Of a stretch of DNA of 64,000 nucleotides, positions 1-10,550 are shown one piece after another (position 1 is the first letter of the stretch; each line of letters opens with the position of its first letter). Source of the DNA: Zeugodacus cucurbitae (Eukaryota; Arthropoda; Insecta; Diptera; Tephritidae); contig NC_071671.1 in assembly GCF_028554725.1 (NCBI RefSeq), positions 60,292,001 to 60,356,000 of the forward strand, written 5' to 3'. A program made the translations under genes and the position numbers. The notes under the pieces were generated by a model that was not told the origin of the DNA, made no database searches, and was given only the letters and a program-made list of their open reading frames with translations.

Positions 1-110
1 ACATGATGGATCTCGGAACATAGAGCTTTTGAAAAGAAATATATGATAAGATATTTTTTCTTGCGATATTATATTTCTCATATTATTAATATAAAATAAA
101 TTCTACTTAC

Positions 111-313
111 CCCCAACAGATTTCTGGGCACATAACCTTCTTCATCGCTCGCATTCTTGGCCCACCACCACTCACTCTCCGCATCGTCGCCTTTACGCAA
201 GATAATGAGACGATCGTTGACTTGGAATGTTAGTTCGTCGCTATTTTGAGCATCATACGAGAATACCGCATACACTTCGCCATTATGAAGTATACCGAGT
301 TTCTCTTGAATAC
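111..313 (-). CDS. ASPP: ASPP exon: SH3 domain
   Basis: This exon encodes the linker IQEKLG and nearly all of the SH3 domain (residues about 1083-1149 of the assembled protein). Visible SH3 hallmarks are the ALYDY-like AVFSYDAQNSDEL, the acidic RT/n-Src stretch DDAESE, the tryptophan cluster WWWAK, and the closing GYVPRNLLG, which matches the ASPP SH3 signature almost residue for residue. The acceptor is CTTATAG just before 313. The donor GTAAGT begins at 110, directly after the LLG codon (phase 0), so the closing residues come from an exon outside the window. The exon starts with two bases completing a codon (A|GT, Ser) shared with the exon at 612-395. In the family this SH3, packed against the ankyrin repeats, is the main partner-binding surface. 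Identity is near certain. Confidence 0.96.
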
Positions 314-394
314 CTATAAGAGAGAGATAGAGATTTTATAGAATAATGTTACGTGAAGAACGGGACTCATATGAGTGAAATCAGTGTTACTTAC

Positions 395-612
395 TGTATA
401 AATACTCAGAGCAACCATCGAAACCCTCCTCATCTTCTTCGCATTTCTCCGCCGGCGTTTCATGATCCGAGAGCGTTGAAGCGAATAAACAAGCGCCATT
501 TTCGACCAAGAATTTCACCATAGATAAGTTATTGCAGCTAGCGGCGCAATGTAATGGTGTCCAGCCATCGGAATCCTGTGCGTTGACATCGCAGCCAAAT
601 TCCACGAGAAAT
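395..612 (-). CDS. ASPP: ASPP exon: ankyrin repeats
   Basis: The exon begins with FLVEFGCDVNAQDSDGWTPL and runs through a third repeat, HCAASCNNLSMVKFLVENGA, to the acidic EEDEEGFDGCSEYLY segment that precedes the SH3 domain. DGWTPLHCAA and the GADVNA-like FGCDVNAQ are standard ankyrin-loop motifs. The stretch DGWTPLHCAASCNN followed by CEE..EG...CS..LY is diagnostic of ASPP rather than of ankyrin proteins in general. The acceptor is TTCTTCTGTAG before 612. The donor GTAAGT starts at 394, 81 bases from the SH3 exon. The first base completes a Lys codon begun in the large exon. In the family this unit binds p53-type and Rel/Bcl-2-type partners together with the SH3 domain. Confidence 0.96.
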
Positions 613-678
613 CTACAGAAGAAGAAACAAATAAATAAGCAAAGAAGTCTTCACACTTTTTGTGTTGTTTGAACTCAC

Positions 679-3062
679 TTGACTATGTCGAAGTGACCGG
701 CGCAGATGGCATTGTGCAGCGCGGTGATGCCTTCATCGTTGGCGGCACTGGGATTCGCCACTTGCATGGCGGTCTTCTTCACGAGTTCCAACTCACCCTC
801 GAGACTGGCGTCCAGTAGTAAAGCGAGCGGATCGAAGCTCACACGGCGCGCCAATTTCGGTTTACCATTGCCGGTGATCGCTGATGAAAGTGAAGAAGAA
901 GTGGGTGCGCTGCCAGTGGAGATGGCGCGCCGCTTCTGACCATTTCCATCGCTGTTGGTTTCAATGCCATCGCAGTGGTGCTCAATCTTATCCAGCTCAT
1001 CGAGGCTGGAGCTCGTTTGAGAGTTGCTATTTGGCGAGTGTTGAGACTGTGACGCTGGCGCATTGGTTGTTGGCGGCACTTGTGGTGGCGAATACTGCGG
1101 CAGCTGTTCCGGCGATGAGGAGGCCGATGATGTGACGCTGCCAGAGCCAGTTGAGCGATTAACATTGTTGTTGTTGTTGCCATTATCCTGCGCTTCTTTG
1201 CGTTGACCGCCATCCGCGGGATAAAGGAGCGATGCTGCGGCTGGCATATCCATTTTACGCGCGGTTTGCAGCGGCGGTTTGGGCACATTACTGCTCAGTT
1301 TGAGACGCGGTTGTTCGCACATGGGTTGTTTCCTTATGGTTAGTGGTTTCGCCTTGATCGGTAGATTATCATTTATATTGAGCGTTTGCAAGCCCTGCGT
1401 GGCTTGCTGCAATTCATTTGACGCGGCTGCTGCTATGGACGCGGCGTGTACCGCGGGCTTTTTCAGCATCGATGGTGTTGTTGTTGCTTGTGTGTTTGCA
1501 GCGGCGCCGGTGTTGTGTTCACTCACGTGCTCTGTGGGCGACATTTTGCTTGGTTTCGGCGGCAGCGCGGGCCGATCTGGGTAAACGGCATTCGCAGTCG
1601 CCACCGCTGACGCTGTTATTGGAGCAGTCGAAGTGGCTGTCACAACATTGGGCGCCACACGATTCACCTTAGGACTGATAGGTACCATCTTCGGTATGGA
1701 GCTTGTCACTGATGTGGGCGCCACGCTGCTAATTGGCTTACGCGGCGGTATTGCCAAACCGCTAGATGAGTGCGCCTGCAGCGGTTTCGGTTTTTGTGTG
1801 TGTGCGCCATCGGCGCTTGTCGTGTTCGTTGTTGTTGTAGAAGTTGATGCGCACGTGTGCGCCACAGCTGTGGCAAGCGACTTATTGGCAGCGCCCAATG
1901 GCATGCTATGAACAGTCAGCTGTTGCTGTTGTTGACTGTGTTTCTCGGTAAGCGCTTCACTCGCCGCTCCCTCACATCGTCGCTCCAAATCAGTGCGCGC
2001 ATCCCTCGAGGCAGCGGTGGCGCTGTTCAGTTTGCTAATCAAAACGGTCGCTGAGGTGGAGGAACTGATGCTTTTCGGTATTTTGCTGCCGGTGGTTGTG
2101 GTGGCAGTGTTGGTAGTTGCCATATTTCCACTTGTCGTGGCGTTCGCTGCCGCCTCAGCAGCGCGTGCAGCTGCTTCCGCCGCTTTGGCTGCCTCGGCTG
2201 CTTTTTGCAGGTCTCGCTTCTTCGGTCCCACCTCAGCGTAGATGTGCATCGACGTGTCTACTTCGACAGGTTTCGTTGGTTCCATAGCTTTGGCAGCAGC
2301 CAAGGACGCTGTCAGCATTTTCTTTGCCAACTTTGATTCATCGCTCTCGCCGCTGAAAAACGTTTGTGCGTTGGCGGCATTTGTGCCACTGTGCGGCGTG
2401 CCGCCCTGTGGACTATGAGTAGCGGCAGTTATATTGTGCTTCATGTGTGTCAAATCCTGTATCAGTTGATTTTGCTGATTCGTATTAGCCGTGGCGGCCG
2501 CGTGCTTCAGTATGTTACCTGCACCCAAGTAAGCGCCACCAGGTTTGTGCGGCGTGTGTATGTATGGCTCCACCGCGGCGACATTGCCGCGCGGTATGTT
2601 GCGATTCTGCTCGCGATTGATGATATTCGGGAATTTCGAGCCGCCTTGCTGTTGTTGCGCTGTGGTTAGCAGATTATTTGCCTGCTTCTGCAACAGTTGC
2701 TGCTTGAGCGCCGCTACACCGCTCGGCTTGTGATGATGGCCGCTCTGTGGTTGATTGTAGGCAACATTGGTGTGTGGTTTGGTGTAGGCCTGCGTCGGCG
2801 ATGGATGTGACTGTTGCTGTGACGCGGCGGTTTGTTGATGCATTTGATGTTGTTGCTGATGCTGTTGTTGTTGGTGCAAATCATGCATTTGATTCTGATT
2901 CTGCGCATTGTTCTGTATATTGGCGGCCTTCTTGCGCTGCAAGCGCGTCTGCAGTTCGTAGATGCGCTGGTCGACGGAGCGTAGTTCAGCCTGTCGCTGT
3001 TGCAGCGCCTCGCGTTGCAGGTGCAGGCGCGCATCCTGCTGCAGCGACAACTGATTGCGGTA
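679..3062 (-). CDS. ASPP: ASPP exon: linker, RVSF motif, ankyrin start
   Basis: A 2384-base exon of 794 full codons. It opens with YRNQLSLQQDARL and a heptad-rich, charged stretch (VDQRIYELQTRLQRKK) that ends the coiled coil. A long low-complexity linker follows: Q/H-rich, then Ala-rich (EAAKAAEAAARAAEAA), then S/T/P-rich, with SH3-ligand-like proline motifs (RPALPPKPSK, IPPRKPIS). An AAVEPYIHT segment matches the short conserved AAV.PYI motif of the family. The C-terminal end is conserved: RRVSFDPLALLLDASLEGEL, then NDEGITALHNAICAGHFDIV, the first ankyrin repeats. RVSF fits the RVxF consensus for PP1 docking. The acceptor is CACTTTCAG before 3062; the donor GTGAGT begins at 678. The CAG/CAA-rich coding makes the opposite strand look open as well, but only this strand encodes a known protein. 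Confidence 0.95.
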
Positions 3063-3130
3063 CTGAAAGTGAATTTATAATTTAGTTTTATAGATTTTGT
3101 TCTGTGATTGTCGCTTGCTTTGCTACTCAC

Positions 3131-3351
3131 CACCAACTCGCGTCGCAGCTTTTCGAGTTCTCGTGATGCTTGTGGTGGCAGCGGTTGCGCGTTGCCATTA
3201 TTATTGCCTGTTGATAGTAGGTTGATGGGGCAGCGACGATCGCGTCGTAAATCCTCGAGTTGTCGTGTGAGCGCTTCCACTTTTGCCACTGCTAAACTAA
3301 GCTCTTTCTCCTTCTCGCTAAAGAGCGCACGAATCGAGTCCAGATCGTTGC
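3131..3351 (-). CDS. ASPP: ASPP exon: coiled coil, part 2
   Basis: Encodes 73 codons beginning NDLDSIRALFSEKEKELSLA and continuing AVAKVEALTRQLEDLRR. A short polar loop with an Asn run follows, and the exon ends in ELEKLRREL, which flows directly into YRNQLSL of the next exon. The heptad pattern and the 'LFxxKExELxLAVxKVExLTRQLE' text are characteristic of the ASPP N-terminal coiled coil, used in the family for oligomerisation and RASSF8 binding. The acceptor is TATCCTCAG before 3351, and the first two bases complete a Ser codon (A|GC). The donor GTGAGT starts at 3130, in phase 0, 68 bases from the large exon. Confidence 0.95.
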
Positions 3352-3689
3352 CTGAGGATAGGAAAGAGTAGAAAATGTTAATGTAATTGTCAAAAATATT
3401 ACAGAATTACAAAAAGATTAAGAAAGATCGTTGTAAAAATATTTTAATTTTTTTTTTTAATAAAAGAGTATACATTTTTTGCAATTAACATTTTTGGAAA
3501 AAATGGAAAAACGCTTGTAAATAATCCTCTTTGGGCCAAATATCTCATAAAATAATATGGATTTGGTTGTCGAGTTTGGTAGCAAGAACTTCTTTTGAGC
3601 CGTCAGCTGGTGTATTCATACTAGCAATATGAAAAGAGACCTTAATGCGTATTCTTGCTGACTCGACCCTTGAACCGTATTCTTTGTTG

Positions 3690-4240
3690 TTGGAATTCAC
3701 TGGAGGCTTTGTAAACCGGCATTATTATAGTGTCAATAGACTTGGCTGAGTATTGGGATTTTTTTTTCGATGGAATAATTATTTATAAATAAAAAAGTGA
3801 CTTTCTCGTTTGTCTTAATTTCGAAATTGGTCAAAATTTTACTAAAAATTTAAAAATATACATAGACATAATCCACATGTGGTCTCATTTGAATGGTTTA
3901 TAATTTTTTTGTTGAGCTTCTAACTAGAGCGCAACTAAAATTGAATTTCACTGGAAGCTTCGTAAATCAGCATTAACTACGTAGCAATGCGCTCGGGCCA
4001 ATTTTTTCCAAGAACTGATGATTCATATATAAAAATGTGGATTAATACTTTTTCGAACTTGTCTTCGAAATTCGAAATAAAGTTGCTCGATTTTCGAAAT
4101 TGGTATAATTGTATTGAAAAAGGACTGATGATTCATATATACAAATGTGAATTAATAGTTTTTCGAACTTATCTTCGAAAATCGAAATAAAGTTCCTCGA
4201 ATTTCGAAATGGGTATAATTGTACTGAAAAAGTGCATAAT
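3690..4240. repeat. nested degenerate tandem duplication
   Basis: Two near-identical 110-base units lie side by side (4014-4123 and 4124-4233), each beginning ACTGATGATTCATATA and containing TTTTCGAACTT and a TTTCGAAAT-type segment. An older, more diverged copy of a larger unit is visible about 250 bases upstream: TTCACTGGAGGCTTTGTAAA near 3697 corresponds to TTCACTGGAAGCTTCGTAAA near 3948. This means a short duplication inside a longer one. Confidence 0.7.
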
Positions 4241-6484
4241 ATGGGCATAATCCAGTTTTGCTCTTATTTTAATAAAGTATAAAATGTTTTATTTTTTAAG
4301 CTCATATTACCATTGGACCATGTTGGATGTTCGAAAAAAAAAATCAAAAATTTATTTTTCCAAAAAGTACTATCCTGAGTTGAATGGATATTTGACTAAA
4401 GCGGTTAAAACCGGTAATTGGAATTCTCATATTTTTTTTAATTTTTTCAATTAAAGTAATTATATTTTGGGTCACTCTGTACTTACAAATATCAAATCAA
4501 CATTATTAAATATTTTTATAATAACGCAAACTTTGCAAATAAACGGTCTAAACTTTCATCATGTTAATTAAATGTTTATCGTGAATGGATTTTTAAAATC
4601 TAACGGTAAATACAGTGTGTGTGTGTGTGTGTTTATAGCCAAATAGGTCAGTGAAACACTGCAACTTTTCAGAATATCATTTAGTTTCATAAAAACAAAA
4701 TCAACACATAGATACAGATATAATATATATATTCACCTAGATATATATACCTAGATATAATATGGGTATATCGTATACCCTTGCAATTACAACTTAATGG
4801 CACGTATAATTTAATACTTTCAATTTCAACGCTTTCAAGTCACGAACCACAAAATCTAATCACTTTTCACATGCTCCAACAACAACAAAAACAACAACAA
4901 CTGAAAAAACTCGGCATATTTACATGCGAAAACACGCAGATTTGCATATGTGTGAGTTATCTAGCGCTAGCTGTGGGCACTAGAGCTTAGACCCTGGCGC
5001 CTACACTTTGTACACACACTTTATAGCCACACTTTCAGATGTGTGTGTTTGAGTGTATGCCTCGAGTATTATTAATACTACAATATATTAGAAAAGTTTT
5101 AACCGTTATTCACTTTGAGCGTCGAACACTCGTCAACCGCCATTAACATTTTAATTAGTTAACAGCTTTAAAGGTATTACGAGTCGGCGCGGAGGGGGTA
5201 TGCCCGTAGTAGGGATGAATGCTGCCCAATTTGTGGCCGAGGCGAAACACCATAATCCACTAGCAACTGAAACCCTCCGCTTCGTGCCACTAATAGCCAG
5301 CTGGATGTATGGCGGCACGGCCGGGTGCCAGCTGTACGGGCAGGACTATCATTGGCAGGATAAAGCTCTACTTAAAATATGTACTCGCATATTCATGCAA
5401 ATGTCTTTCACTAATTTCGCTCAAAGTGAACACGAACACACACTTACATACTTATACATATTTAACTATATATATATATGTATTTTTTTGCTAAGGCAAG
5501 CGAAAAGCAGCTTCGAGAGCTTGTGAGCTGGCGAGCTTTGTCGCTGCAGAGCTGTAAATGCCGTGCCGGCTATAATCCGCTTAGCAGGGATTTCGTGTAC
5601 CTAAGGATCTCGTTGCTTACCGGTGATGAGGCTGCTGGCGAGGTTGACGTGTCAGGGCACATGCCACATGCCACACACGGGACATTACATACATACACTC
5701 GCCATACTCTGTTGCATGCAAACACGACGGTCGATGTGGCATGAGAAAATGTAAAATTTGACGAGTGGCGTGTTGTTGAGCGCCGACTGCCGACTGCCGA
5801 GTTGTGAGTGTGATTGCGTGTGTTTAGTAATAAGGCAGGCGCGAGGTTAAAGTTGAAATCTGAGTGTGTGTTTGAGTGGCAGGAAACAGCGCGCCACACT
5901 AACAAATCCAATTAGAGTCGAAGAACATGTTGTAAGTAGAACAATGCTTAAGAGTCAGCCAGTCTAATCCTGTGTAGCAATAATAAAAAAAATTGTGCCA
6001 AAGAAGCGTGTAACCATGGAGGTTGGGGGAGAGGATGAGGTGGTAGAAGTGGATTGTTTAAGATGCAAAGTAAAAATAAAAGGAGTAAGGAAGTGTAATT
6101 TCGGTTGGAAAAGAATTAAGAAGCTTCAACGCTGCATGTACCTCAATTAAACTCAGTGTCTAATCCATTCAAGAGTTATATAATTTTCAACAAAATATTG
6201 GTTTTAATGTAAACAATCTATATCCGGTTAAGAGCCGAACAGAACTTCTCAATTTTTTATGATTGTACAACAATAAGAGCAATGGACCTCATGGCTGTAA
6301 AATTGATTCATGAAATTGAAATCCTTCGAAATTGACTCATGAGTGACATGATTGTTATTACTGTTTCCTAGACAGTCGGAACTATATAAACGGATTAGAT
6401 TCAATTCTGGGGAATCACTGAAGAGATTCTAAATTTAGTCAAAGTGGTTTTTCGAATAAATCATCGTTTACATTGTTATCGTTA

Positions 6485-6960
6485 TTAAGGGGGTCATTTC
6501 ATGTGATGAGCTCAATTTTTTTAACCATAAATTGCTTTCTTAACATGTAGAGAATACGATAGTTAAGTGATTTTAAAAATCGAAGTCGTTTCGAAGACAT
6601 AGCAGTTAGAAGAAGGAGCTCTTCGAAGCGCTGAGTCGGCTGCTGGAGACTTTGAACGCTTTTCTTTTCAAAATTGTGTTTTTCAAACTTTCAACCAGCG
6701 TATCTCAAAAAAAGGCTTGAAATTTGGGTGCACTAAATACATGTAAAAGCACGAAAACACACCTATTACCACAACTATACGGCAAAATCGACTTTTTTGT
6801 GGGTATTAGACAAAACTATATTTTCCAGTAGATTGAGTCATATGTAAAAAAATTGTATTCATCGATTTTCGAAATTGGCCTCAAAAATCGAAATATTTGG
6901 AAGTTCGAAAAAAGGACTTAAAAAAACTTATTATTAATTACAGGACATGGCTACTATTGA
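6485..6960. repeat. TTAA-type repeat, one end only
   Basis: Begins TTAAGGGGGTCATTTCATG, the TTAA-GGGG start seen in the complete element at 15.4 kb, followed by similar T-run and 'CAACCAGCGTATCTCAAA' text. No matching inverted end is visible, so the right boundary is approximate and the copy is truncated or decayed. Confidence 0.35.
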
Positions 6961-7025
6961 ATATAGATAAAATCTAAATATTCTTCATAATTCAATGGTA
7001 TATACCACTTTTTCATCAAGCTTAT

Positions 7026-7462
7026 TTGACGTTATAGGTAGGTAGGTAGGAGTGCTGCCCTGTTTTAGTTCGGGCTCAATTAGCACTATCTGTGCCATTT
7101 TGATGCACTAGTCGTTGACCTTTTATTTTATTTTTTTTTTTTATTTGCTGTCTTCTTTAAGCTTCTCGTTGAAACCACTTTGTGGTTTCGATGAAGCTAC
7201 TTATATCCATTATGCTTTTTGTAGACATCCATTCGAGGTTTGATGCTTGATGGATTCCCAGTGTTCTGTGACGGATCTGCGATAGGGCTGGGCATTCACA
7301 GAGGAAGTGGAAAATTGTTTCTTTATTCCCTGTTAGTTCGCAGCTTCGGCATATGTTATTGTAGGGCATACCCATTTTCGACGCATGTTCTCCAAATGGC
7401 CAAAGCCCTGTAATGGTAGCAGTTAGTCTGAAAATATTGTTTCTTGACTTATTGACGTTATA
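7026..7462 (-). mobile_element. 5'-truncated non-LTR retrotransposon
   Basis: A fragment on the minus strand encodes the C-terminal end of a retrotransposon polyprotein (about 7375-7157). It has the CRSCEL ... ETIFHFLCECPAL pattern, that is C-x2-C, then H-x3-C, followed by RHRTLGI, typical of the cysteine/histidine tail after RNase H in jockey/I-type elements. The insert is bracketed by direct repeats TTGACGTTATA at 7026-7036 and 7452-7462, a convincing target-site duplication. The 3' end carries a short TACC repeat tail (read as TAGG on the plus strand, 7034-7050) instead of poly(A). About 415 bases of the element remain; the rest was probably never copied, because 5' truncation is the rule for this class. 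Confidence 0.8.
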
Positions 7463-8390
7463 AGGAGTACACTATTTTTTGATGTATTATTTGTTTTTAT
7501 TTTTTTCGATGATCAAACATTGAGCCTTCACCCCCCTCAAGGGTCCTTGATACAAAATTTTGTGAAATATATTGTCCAATTTTATATCCATCTTTTGGAA
7601 CAATATAAGCCTTATTCGAAAAAATCTAAAAATATCTATATGCTCCATAAAAGGTTAAAATTTTCCAGAAAACTTGAATAATTCTATTCTTAGAAGAAAT
7701 TAGTGTCATCAAACAAAAAAAAGTTAGAAATGTATTCTTCCTCTCGCAAAAATTTCACCACGGGTACAAAAATAATTAAATTCAAAACAATGAAATGGCT
7801 GCGGATAAAATTTTCATAACTTTGCAACAACATGCAAATTACGAATAACTCACATTGCTTAATATTTATATGCGCGCTCCATTTCGCCAAAGCACCGCCA
7901 GGCAACCAAAAACTGACCGAAGCACTTCACTGCTTGTCCGTCCGAATTTGCCCAAAAGCTGTTTAACGGAGATTTTCGTAGAGACTGTGACTGGCATGAC
8001 GGCTCGTTGACGCTTTTTAGCCGCTGGTGTTCAACGAAAATTGCTGGCTGCTCACAGCGGCGGCATATGGTAGCATGCCACACACACACACCCACACTTA
8101 AACTTAAACTATAGTTTCATGTTGGTATTGTAGTTGTCAGGGTGAAGTGGGCGAGCGTGTGTGGCGCGCACTTAACACACAAATGCCAGCCAACAAAAAG
8201 AGGCAGCGTAAAACAAAACAAAGCTACTTACAGCATGTAAATATGTTTTTTACAGCGCAAAATAGCAGCTATTACACACACATGCGTGCGCTTATAACTG
8301 TAATTTCATATTTCATACATTTCATACACACATACACTATATAAATGGTTGGCTTTGGCTTTGCCTTTTTTTGCCTGCTTTAGTACTTAC

Positions 8391-8658
8391 TCAGCGTAAC
8401 ATTGTAAGTCTTCTGTAAGTCTACTTGACCTCGCAGCGCTCTCAGTCGCCGCAATTTGGATTCCTGCGCCTCGACGCGCTCCCGCAGCCGGCGCAACCGT
8501 TCACCTTCAGCGCTGGCAACAGCATTCCGCACCTCCTGCGATTTGAGGAAACGCAAACGCTGCTCCTTGGTGGCCAACAGCTGGTGTTGTGAGTCGATTT
8601 GCTGTTGTTGTCGCAATGCCATCGCCCGTAATTCGGCTGATGTCAGCCTGCCAGGCAC
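8391..8658 (-). CDS. ASPP: ASPP exon: coiled coil, part 1
   Basis: 89 codons starting VPGRLTSAELRAMALRQQQQ and continuing through LLATKEQRLRFLKSQE to KLRRLRALRGQVDLQKTYN. LTxAELxxMAxRQQQQI plus QLLATKEQRLxFLK is the most recognisable N-terminal signature of ASPP1/ASPP2 and their fly orthologue. The region is a continuous amphipathic, Gln/Arg/Glu-rich helix predicted to be coiled coil. The acceptor is GCGCATTCAG before 8658 (phase 0). The donor GTAAGT begins at 8390 after a single base of a split Ser codon completed at 3351. The neighbouring introns are 3.5 and 5.0 kb, unlike the tiny 3' introns. Confidence 0.95.
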
Positions 8659-9293
8659 CTGAATGCGCACCAGCACAACAACAAATGAACATAGGTGGAG
8701 TGAGGCGAGGTGGGGTTTGGGTTGTTAATTTCATCAGCAGCGGCACAGGTATGAGGTGGCATGGGGTGGCGTTGACGAAGCGCGAATGCGTGAATTCAAT
8801 TTGAATTTTATTGATGTTGATAGTGCGATAGTAATGGTGGCATCGTTGGTGGTGGTAAAGTTGACGTTGATGTTGATGTTGTTAAGCCCAGATTGTTGGT
8901 TGCACATACGCACATCAGTGTGTGTGTGTGTGTTTGTTGTTGTAGGTACGAATCATATTCCATCCATAAAGCCAGCGATGCGTTGAGGTAATGAAAAGAG
9001 AAAAGAGAAGAGAAGAAAACAAAATCTGATGAGTATATGTATGTATGTGGTAAAATCAAGTCAGTCAGCCTGCCGTCTGACACACAATAAGCTGTAATAA
9101 TAAGCATAAACAGCGGCGAATAAGCTGCAAGTTAATCAATCACAAGCAATATATCATAAAAGTAATAAACAGCGAACTCAAATGAAGGGCAATAAAAGTT
9201 TCTCCGGTTTGGTTTGATGCGCGCACAAAGTGCTGACAACTGGGACAGGTTAACTTAAGTGCGTTGTGAAATTATGCTTAGGAAGACAGTGCG

Positions 9294-9322
9294 TACAGTA
9301 TGTGGACAAAATATTGGGAACG
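9294..9322 (+). repeat. Tc1-like terminal fragment
   Basis: Begins TACAGTATGTGGACAAAATA, closely resembling the start of a similar fragment at 27466 (TACAGTACTTGTCCAATAAA). Both look like Tc1-type inverted-repeat ends. No partner end was found nearby. Confidence 0.3.
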
Positions 9323-9370
9323 TACGAAAATATAACATAAATAGAAAATTGTAATAAAAGTTATGTTTAT

Positions 9371-9515
9371 CAGGCAGGTTCTGAAATCCGAGAGAAAGTG
9401 TAAATTAAAAAAATTTGGAAATTGAAAAGTAAAATCGATATTCAGTACTCCAAATATCGGATTGAAAGTGCATTTGCTTAAATTTCACTCGGAAGTGAAT
9501 TACGGAACCTGTCTG
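9371..9515. mobile_element. MITE-like inverted-repeat element, 145 bases
   Basis: Left end CAGGCAGGTTCTGAAAT (9371-9387) pairs with the reverse complement of the right end, CAGACAGGTTCCGTAAT (9515-9499), 14 of 17 matching, and weaker pairing continues inward. It has no ORF and no confident target-site duplication. The size and structure suggest a non-autonomous DNA transposon. The CAG start would suit a hAT-type element, but this is only a suggestion. Confidence 0.5.
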
Positions 9516-9719
9516 AATATTTTATTTTTGAAAACATGCAATAACACAATATGACAGTGTACAGACAATATATTAGAATCATATATTAAATATTTTAATA
9601 TTGTTATTTTCATATAAAAAATATTTTATTACAATGAAGAAACAAAAAAAAATTTATCAGTAGATACAAAACGGGTTGGGATAACAATGAAATTATTAAT
9701 TCCTGTTTAAGTACATTCG

Positions 9720-10550
9720 ATGTCATTATGTATGGAACTCCATATTTCATGCCCACCACGGGCATGCTTGCAGAAGTCCAAAGGCTGAATCCAATTTTCG
9801 ACGGTTTTCAAGCCTCAGTCGACTAATACTGCTGCAATTTCACGTTCGGTATTCGTACGAAGTTCATCAAACGTCACTGGCTTATTGACATAGACCATAG
9901 ACTTGACGTAGCGCCACAGAAAATAGTCTAACGACGTCAAATCGCACGACCAAGGCGGTCAATTGACTGTGCCATTTCGTGAGATAACAAGTTAACCAAA
10001 CTTGGTTTTCAATAAATCGATGGTGGCATTCACAGTGTGGTCCAAGTTCATATCATCCAATTGGGGCCAAAAATATTCGATTATTATTGAGTGGTAGCGA
10101 TTTCCATTCACGGTATCGAGCCGGTCTTGATCAACAAGAAAGAAGTACGGACCAGTGCAGCCGGCGGCCCATAACTACGCAACAAACCGTAATTTTTTCG
10201 GGATTCAATGTTGACTCAATGTTGAGCACTAACGCATAGTTTGCTTATTGACGAAGCCATTCAGCCAGAAATGAGCCTCATCGCTGAAGATGATTTTTCA
10301 ATGAAAATCCGGATTATTTTCAAGAGACTGATTTGGGTCTTCCTTTATTGATGCGCTAGCGGCAGCAATATTCTCGACACTACGGATACTTCTTTGTTCA
10401 ATTGTTAATATGACAGGACGATTATGATGGCCATAAATTGGACGTTGCGCTTTTAAATAACTCCAATTTCGTTAGCAAATTTGAATAATTTCGGCTCGTT
10501 GTAGGATCGTATATCTTTTCATGATGAAATGGCAAATCTTACTGAAGAGA
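9720..10550 (-). pseudogene. decayed mariner/Tc-type transposase
   Basis: Reading the minus strand gives a recognisable transposase in broken frames. There is an N-terminal segment near 10540-10400, then IIFSDEAHFWLNGFVNKQ (about 10300-10240) with the first catalytic Asp. EYFWPQLDDMNLD follows directly by HTVNATIDLLKTKFG (about 10080-9990), and CDLTSLDYFLW then VKSMVYVNKPVTFDEL (about 9950-9870). In intact relatives a segment containing a second catalytic Asp (QQDGA-type) lies between LDDM and the NATIDLL helix; here it is deleted. Stops and frameshifts elsewhere confirm that it is dead. The element's own terminal repeats could not be placed with confidence. Confidence 0.8.

Larger units (their letters stand above)
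3352..8390 (-). other. ASPP intron, 5.0 kb
   Basis: Non-coding by reading both strands. It holds the nested tandem duplication near 3.7-4.2 kb, a short GT run near 4.62 kb, a TTAA-type repeat end at 6.49 kb and a truncated non-LTR insertion at 7.0-7.5 kb, each listed separately. The segment 5170-5920 is less AT-rich than its surroundings and carries overlapping open frames on both strands (for example 5200-5526 plus, 5911-5570 minus), but none has a recognisable domain. The segment 7460-8380 shows nothing beyond short CA runs. Confidence 0.85.

Noticed and set aside
706..3085. Several open frames on the plus strand opposite the large ASPP exon
   Set aside because: They arise because the Gln/Ala/Pro-rich codons of the real exon leave the complementary frames free of stops; none encodes a known domain and the minus frame is clearly ASPP.
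2714..3289. A 191-residue minus frame running across the intron between two ASPP exons
   Set aside because: It reads through the 68-base intron and leaves the ASPP frame in the large exon; consensus acceptor and donor plus the phase match show that splicing is the right reading.
5200..5526. 108-residue plus ORF in an ASPP intron
   Set aside because: No family resemblance and no splice or promoter signals; the second half is CA/TA repeat-derived.
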